NCBI GenBank assembly: GCA_963576735.1 | Contig: OY755173.1 | Location: 13,982,873-14,046,872, forward strand | Source of the DNA: Bedellia somnulentella | Lineage: Eukaryota > Arthropoda > Insecta > Lepidoptera > Bedelliidae | Direction of reading: 5' to 3' | Length of the DNA: 64,000 nt | In this document: positions 57,727 to 64,000 of the stretch, piece after piece | How the letters are laid out: each line of letters opens with the position of its first letter | How positions within the stretch are numbered: position 1 is the stretch's first letter | Position numbers and translations under genes: made by a program | Notes under the pieces: model-generated | Seen by the model: only the letters and a program-made list of their open reading frames with translations | Databases searched by the model: none | What the model was told of the DNA's origin: nothing

Positions 57727-58077
57727 ATGATAGCTCAGTTGGCAGAACACCGCTTATCGTGCATACGACTAGTGTTCTAATCCCGGGTCGGGTAAACAAC
57801 AATTTGTTTTTTCTAAAAGACATATGCGTGGTTAATTTATGATGGTTGTTAACGGTGAGGGAAAATATCGTAAGGAAACCCACATGGCTAAGTTGTACTT
57901 TTCATGTTACAGTGTATTCGTACAAAACGGCGATAGGCCTGCCCATTATCACGTGAGTACGCTGTCAAGCAAAACGTGGGTACCTTACTCTGGACACTAG
58001 TTGCCGCTGTCACGTGATGTTCAGAAGTATTGGTACGTCTTCCATTCCCTTAGAGGATATTCGGCGTGAACGTTTGA
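57727..58077 (+). mobile_element. SINE family B copy
   Basis: TGATAGCTCAGTTGGCAGAAC (A-box), GTTCTAATCCCGGG (B-box), ACAAAACGGCGATAGGCCTG, and tail TTCGGCGTGAACGTTTGAG. The best-preserved tRNA-like head in the window. Confidence 0.88.
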
Positions 58078-59878
58078 GTGAGTTTGAGAATATAATAAAT
58101 ACTTCTAAAACCAAATTCAATAAAAATGAAAGTTAACGACAGAAATTCTTAGTTAATTGGATACCGACGTTAGAATCTGTAATTTATTGTGTTTTTTTTT
58201 ATTGTATTTCTGCGTAATAAAAATCTAATATTTTAGTACGAGGAACTCTAAATTGACAATCATGGCGCCCTGGTTAGTTGTAAAATGGCAACAGCATCAC
58301 TATTTCTTGACTAAAAGTTGTATAAATACTCTGTAAAAGCATTTGAGATTAAACTATTAAATTAATATTATTTTTGAATCATTAATTATGCAGAAATCTT
58401 GCAGCCCATGGAAATTATAATAATAATGTAGACATTATAGACGATTAATTTAATTTCCCACATGAAAATACCCACGGGTAAACTTCAAATAGCTCAAGCG
58501 CGTAACCTATAAAGATGGATAAAAAAATATATGGCGCATGTAGAAAATACAAACTTCCCTAAATCAGTTAACTTATTATTTTAACTGACTAGGCAATCAT
58601 TACTTGGTTGCACTCATACGATCTAAGAGTCGAGTGATTGCAACAGCACTACTTTGATACGACACATAAGGCGAATGAAAGAGTATTTTTCAACTTGAGT
58701 AAAGCTAAAGTGTGGTATAAAAGCAAACTTATGACTTCCATAGCACTTTTTAACTTTTGCGTTGCAATTACTCGATATTCTTTCGACTATTTAGCTATTC
58801 CTATGATAATCTTACAATATTTACTTCACTTAAAGCTGAAAATTGTGCGCCCAAATCGCATAAAAAGAACGTGCATAGAGCTTTCATACGACATTTTCGA
58901 GGTCAATCTTACAACTAATCGCTGCAACGGAAACGTGCTGTGACTTTCTTTCGATATATTTTTGCTAGTTGGGGTGTTATTTTAATGATGAATTATGAAG
59001 TTTAAAAAATTAGGAACGCCAAGTGCTTGAGTATGAGAATGTATGATAGTACAATTAAACACGTTAGTTTAATTTTTATCAAAGAATAAAATTCATTCGT
59101 CTCTTTTCAAACTTAATTTAGATGTATTTTATTTAAGCAAACCACTTTCCGTTTAATATGGATTGAGTGGCAACTGCAAAGTTGTACTTGTACTTAGTGA
59201 AAGTCTTAGATGGGTATCCTATATCCTTGTAGCGAGCTTGAAACACAGCTAAGTACAAACTTAAGAGCGACGTGTTCCGAATACCGAAACCTAAGTCTCA
59301 ATTCTGCTTTCTGCTAGAACTAATTTGGATTACATAGGGACTTAATTTTAGCCAGGTAAAAAATTAACACTCAACATAGTCAACGTGACGTCATTAAACT
59401 AGTTATGAATTTATTTGTACTACTTGGTACTTGGGGTCAAACTTGAGACTTGCGAATCAGATCTCGTATAAGTTACATATGTTGACTGCATCAGAGTCGT
59501 TGTAAAGTCACATCGCGCCATTTAGTGAAATAAAATGAACTACCTATATTAAATTATGATTGTGTGCGTGTGTATCTGTGTGTTTTTTTTTGTCAGAATG
59601 TGTAACTTTTTTGCGCATGCAGCTAAGGTTATCGGTAAATAGGAATTTATCACTTTCAAAACAGATTCATCGTAACCATTACAGCTTTTTTGATTTTTAA
59701 TAGATGAAGAAGCTGGAATGGTAAAAAAATTTTGTACATTTTGCTAACACGGGTTATAAAAATAAAATAAAATAGCCGCACCTCTTCTAATGAGGAATAG
59801 AAATTCGAAGAATCCTATTTCTTTCAAATCACAAAGGTAGCAGAAAAATTTTGGTGTACTAATTTTTTAAATATAAAT
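58078..59878. other. No recognised feature
   Basis: An open frame at 58638-58943 is AT-rich and has no family resemblance. Confidence 0.4.
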
Positions 59879-59950
59879 CTAAAAATCTTCTCCCCACCCA
59901 ACTTCCGAAGTTGGCTGAGGAAATTCTTGCTCCGAATCTAGTATGATATG
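59879..59950 (+). mobile_element. SINE family A fragment
   Basis: TTCTCCCCACCCAACTTCCG and TTGGCTGAGGAAATTCTTGC match the family's 3' half. Confidence 0.65.
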
Positions 59951-60047
59951 AGCCGCGCTCTGTTTATATGTAATGCTCTATTTATTAAGTTGAATAATTC
60001 ATACTTAGCAGAATCAAGACTGTTTTCGGTTCACGATTGCTGCAGAT

Positions 60048-60180
60048 CCTTTTAAATTGCATCCGAGATGGCCTTACCTACGAAATGCTGGTCAAACGAT
60101 TCTGGGAACTGTTGAGAATATGAAATCGAGAGTCGGGACATATTGCAACACTTACGATTGTAATGGGGTTTGCGGACATG
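60048..60180 (+). other. Exon-like segment of unknown identity
   Basis: After CTGCAG a frame reads DPFKLHPRWPYLRNAGQTIL, GTVENMKSRVGTYCNTYDCN with base composition less AT-rich than its surroundings. A second short candidate (CAATGGACC...ACAAG|GTATG, 60227-60254) follows. Not recognised; could be a retroelement scrap. Confidence 0.15.
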
Positions 60181-60255
60181 GGGTCGTTTTAACAAATGTA
60201 TATATTTATTTTGTGTGTTATTTTAGCAATGGACCTTTGGAGTCGTTTACAAGGT

Positions 60256-61026
60256 ATGTTATTGATTTTGTAGTGTACTACTAGTGTAATTTGTCTCTCA
60301 CCAATACAATGCATAAAGTGCAACCACAAAAAGGCAAAAACAATAAAATAAAAGAGAATCTAAGTTTATTATGTACATTGTGTAGGATATAAATATAGTC
60401 TCTTCCTTTCTATATTATTTAAATATTAAGACAGAAGTATTATCAGACAGAATATATATCGGGTTAATACAGACGGGTGATAAGTTTTAAAAAATAGCCC
60501 CAAAGAGTGAATTTGTAAACAAATTGAAATAGACACCTATCTCTACCCGAAAAAATGATTTCTTTTTACAGTGCTCTCTTTAATGAAAAGACGAGATTAC
60601 ACACACATTGACACACATAGGTATATAAATTCTCATTTTGACCTATGTTTGTCTATAATGGTCTTTAAATTTAGTAATAAGTTAAATATAAAGACCAAAC
60701 TATGCCTATCCATGAATTTTTTGAAAGGAAACTATTTATTTAGAGATTTCACTTTTAGGTTGCCTTCTTCATCAACACTTTCATCTTGTCGCTTTATATT
60801 AAATTTATATTTTTAAAATAGAAATATTATTAAAATTACTTGAATAAATAATGTATCAATAGAAAATAGAGCTAGATTATCACAGTATAAATAATATTAA
60901 CGGAAACTTAAAAATAACATTCACATAATAATAAAAAAAAAACATTATTATGTTTAAAAATAACTAACTACTATTAACCGTTAAATAGTAACTAAATATC
61001 TAAAACAATAAACTTTAATAAATAAG
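60256..61026. other. AT-rich DNA, nothing recognised
   Basis: Simple A/T runs and short open frames only. Confidence 0.4.
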
Positions 61027-61325
61027 TTATCTACTAACAGGCTCATGCGCAAAAGCACCCATGATGCCCGCCGCATTGCCCCGCTGGATTGCCACCGAGA
61101 GTCTTTGACTCAGGAAAGCACCAGCACGAGCATCATGGCCATGTTCGCGGAGCCTCCTGCTAATGTCCCTTATGAATGTAATGGCCTCGGAACCCCACAC
61201 ACCAGATGTCTCAAACGCCACCGGCACGAACAAGTAATTAGATTTAAGGGGCTCTTACTTCGCGTGCTTAAGCCTTGAAGCCAACTCTGCAGCAGCACCT
61301 GCTTGTCTAAAATAAATAATTACTT
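61027..61325 (-). pseudogene. Retroelement protein C-terminal fragment
   Basis: Minus strand: QAGAAAELASRLKHAK, stop, then EPLKSNYLFVPVAFETSGVW, GSEAITFIRDISRRLREH and LSQRLSVAIQRGNAAGIMGA. I know the pattern (K)Y...FVPVAFETxGxWG...LxQRxSxAxQRGNAAxxxG from many animal retroelement-derived predicted proteins. One in-frame stop. GC-richer than its surroundings. Confidence 0.6.
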
Positions 61326-61977
61326 AGGCAACAAATGATGTTGCTATTGAACATACTCGTAGAACAATTAAAATATTTTAAATCTGGATGTGTGAAAACC
61401 TTTGTTTTTATACTCTGTTATATAACCTATATTGTAGCGTAGGTTATGTTTTAAAATGTAGTGATATAGTAGAATGTATGTATAGAGACACAAAAAATAA
61501 AGCTTGTGTTTGAATGCAAACTCACTCACGAACTATGAATGCATTTAGCTCCTTCGAATGTTATTAAAGCTACTTTGTATTGTTTGCAGTTTTTCATCCG
61601 TTTTGTGGCTGGTTTTTGCTATAATACGTGGCTGAAGCTTTTTTTCATTTGTTATAAATACAACAAAACATTATTTTCTTTATTATTATCTTATTCTGAA
61701 GCTCTGACTTCTCCCTTCTAGGGATTTATAGCCGCCAGTATATGTGTATAAATATGTATTTTTCTTTATTTATTCAAGAATTAAGACATAAGGAAATAGT
61801 ATTTCACTGAACCTCAATGCTTTATAATCTCCTCCATCTGAAATAATTAATGCCTCTTTTTCATAATGAGTGCCAGAAGAGAGTATGAAGAGTCAGAAAC
61901 GTATCATCGGATCATAAGAACCTGGGATACCGTTTCCGTTACTGACAAATCCACTGATTTTATCACATATTTAACTA
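61326..61977. other. AT-rich DNA with SINE A tail scrap
   Basis: CTAGGGATTTATAGCCGCCAGTATATGTG at about 61718-61746 is a family A 3' end. Nothing else recognised. Confidence 0.45.
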
Positions 61978-62117
61978 CTAGCTTTTTGCCCGCGACTTCG
62001 TCCGCGTGGACTACATTTTTTGCATCCGGTTTACATCCAAAATACCGAAAAACTATCTCCACTTCTGTTTTATATATTTATATCCCTGCGGGCGTTGCAA
62101 AGGATATAAAGGCTTTT
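61978..62117 (-). mobile_element. Helitron 3' end (lepidopteran type)
   Basis: The minus strand ends TCGCGGGCAAAAAGCTAG followed by T; the segment CCGCGACTTCGTCCGCGTGG is a very common lepidopteran repeat end. The 5' part is disrupted by the SINE at 62118. Confidence 0.6.
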
Positions 62118-62265
62118 CAGTGATTGTTGGGCGATGCAGTTGGTGACCCATCACTAACAACCTTTATTTAACTACCTTTTCCCCAATCTATTTCCAAAAG
62201 TGGGTGAAGAATTACTATCTCTGTAGCCCTGGCTACCCTTGTATGGGATTTTATGGCCGTTAGTA
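62118..62265 (+). mobile_element. SINE family A copy, 5'-truncated
   Basis: From AGTGATTGTTGGGCGATGCA to TTTTATGGCCGTTAGTACAT. Confidence 0.75.
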
Positions 62266-62639
62266 CATACTCATGAAAGATTTATAGATGAATTTCATAA
62301 ATTCAATCGCACCAAAAATGACAAAAATCTCAATATTTACTTCCATTTGCAATATCAACCCCTAAGGGGTTGACTTCCAAAAAATCCTTTTAAATTGTTC
62401 ATAAGAATCATGAAACAAACCATTTTGTTCAGTTTCTAAGTTCAAAAATGAGAATATCTTTACAAAGTACGGATACGGATAGTAGTTGTGGGTTGTGACG
62501 GGGCGGCCTGGTGCTGCCCCCTACACTGACCATTGGTAATAGTGAGAGAGCTTGCAGCGATTGCTCGGGAATATGGGGATGGTTAGGGGCCTACCTACTA
62601 CCTACCTAAACCAGTAACCATTTTATTTTTCTTGAATTT

Positions 62640-62889
62640 TCGTAAATGGAGTGTTCTTGCGGCAATCGAAAGTTATTGTAAACAAAAAAACATATACATA
62701 GTGTTAATCACCACCACCTCCTAACCTAACCCAATTTAAATGAAATTTTGTAGGTATGAGAATAGATTTATGAATTATTTTCATACTCCTAAGTGATGAG
62801 GGTTGTACACTCCTAACAGTTTATTTTATAGACTAGAAACTCCTCAGTAATAATTTATGGGGTAAAACAACGTTTGCCGGCTCAGCTAG
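62640..62889 (+). mobile_element. Possible Helitron 3' end
   Basis: Ends GCCGGCTCAGCTAG then T. The interior (TGAAATTTTGTAGGTATGAG, CTAAGTGATGAGGGTTGTA) resembles lepidopteran Helitron-like repeats. Start not found. Confidence 0.4.
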
Positions 62890-63768
62890 TATAATTTTTT
62901 TTTTTATTGATCTACAAAACCAAGTACAAAATTAGGAAAGTAACAATACAACAATATTGACGACATGGTTTTCTTTTGCACTCTACTTGATGTAGATACT
63001 GCATGCTCGTTAATACATAAATAAATATTTTATCTTAGACCTATGATTGTAAACACAAGAACAAAAAAAATTCATTAAAAATTAAACACTAAAAAATTTA
63101 AATAAAAATCAGACAACAAGGCATGAAAAAGAAGATAAAAAACTCAAAAAAATAATTATTATGGAGCACTATAATAAATTGATAATGAGTGTTTCACGGC
63201 TGCCAAGCTATCATTAGATATATCTAATAGAGATCGAACTGAGTTTGTTGACGAACACATGCGATAAATAGGGGAGTGGGTTCCTAGATTGGTTCTTACT
63301 GACTGATATAATAGATACTTTTGGCAAAAGTTTTGGCTCAATTATTACATTCACTGTAGCCTGCATTGCATAGTACTAATAGCTTCATGTTTTTTAAATT
63401 ATTTTCGGCATTTATTTAGTTAAGTGTTATTGTCAGAGATAAATGTTTCATATATAGCGCTTACTGTTAGTTTGATTTTAGGATTTGTAATCATAGGTTT
63501 TCGAATTAATTATTTTGTTATTTGCAAAAAATAATTATATATATTTTAGGGATGATATATCTACAATCCATTACCATAGTATTAGGTTTTGAATAATCTC
63601 AAAAGCCCTTATTAAGATTAAGCAAGCTTAATTGTCTACTCAAGCATGAATTTTAAGTTTATTATTCGAAGAAACAATGTATGGGAAACGTGCAATGGAC
63701 TTATTCGTCTAGAGTTAATATCATGAGCCGTGTAGAGTTAATATCATTCGTCTAGAGTTAATATCATT
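62890..63768. other. AT-rich DNA, nothing recognised
   Basis: Only a small direct repeat GTCTAGAGTTAATATCAT near 63708-63766. Confidence 0.45.
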
Positions 63769-63769
63769 G

Positions 63770-64000
63770 CCGTGTAGTGCCGGCTTCGTATGTCGCTACC
63801 CCTTTCTACCCACGGGTGTCGTAAGAGGCGACTAAGGGTATTGGGGCTTTTTATTGGATTTTTGGGCGATGCGGTTGGAGACCCATTACCAAAACCTTTA
63901 TTTTTACCATCTTTTCCCCACTCAACTTCCAAAAGTGGCTGATGAATTTATAATTCCTTAGCTCTGGCTACCCCTTCTAGGGAAATATAGCCGTGAGTAT
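63770..64000 (+). mobile_element. SINE family A copy, runs to window end
   Basis: Well-preserved copy from GCCGTGTAGTGCCGGCTTCG to ATAGCCGTGAGTAT; the ATGT tail is cut by the window edge. Confidence 0.88.

Noticed and set aside
58638..58943. 101-codon open frame
   Set aside because: AT-rich composition like its surroundings, no recognised motif, no splice or promoter context.
1..64000. CRISPR arrays, bacterial operons, rRNA genes
   Set aside because: No regularly spaced short repeats with unique spacers; repeats present are eukaryotic transposons and one tandem exon array.

Overview
The window looks like AT-rich nuclear DNA of an insect, most probably a moth or butterfly (Lepidoptera). The grounds are GT-AG introns in two conserved animal genes, RTE-clade LINE fragments, Helitron ends of the lepidopteran type (5' TCTATACTTATAAT, 3' ending CTAG, inserted between A and T), and a dense load of SINEs, MITEs, piggyBac and BEL/Pao elements. 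There is no bacterial-type operon, CRISPR array or rRNA gene.

Two host genes can be built exon by exon. (1) A cytochrome b561-type transmembrane ferric/ascorbate reductase on the + strand (3206-5846; first coding exon not identified) has four haem-ligand histidines and two alternative, homologous last exons that swap the sixth membrane helix and C-tail. (2) A NCKIPSD/SPIN90 orthologue (SH3 domain, proline-rich stretch, SPIN90 leucine-rich domain; actin/Arp2/3 regulation) on the - strand (24721 down to 15736) has ten exons that join in phase to give 612 residues. Its exon 7 is tandemly repeated about four times and exon 5 has two partial decayed copies.

The rest is mobile DNA. The centre (25293-42813) is a nest: a DNA transposon with 8-bp target duplications, whose sibling lies at 43258-45101, was hit by a piggyBac-like element (25473-30576). 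That contains a tRNA-derived SINE, which contains a transposon with 4-bp target duplications, which contains a second small piggyBac (26048-27496). The same host element also took an intact BEL/Pao retroelement with an envelope-like domain (31097-39635, two identical 222-bp LTRs, one 2567-codon ORF), a solo LTR (39791-40157) and a roughly 2-kb insertion holding a foldback element and a MITE.

Right of the nest lie a TTA-flanked (Harbinger-like) MITE, RTE LINE pieces, a Penelope-like 3' fragment with 36-bp inverted ends, two head-to-head Helitrons (54623-57018), and many copies of a roughly 250-bp SINE whose (ATGT)n tail resembles the RTE tail. No convincing host gene was found from 25 kb to the right end. 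All assignments come from reading the sequence and remembered family features; no database search was run.
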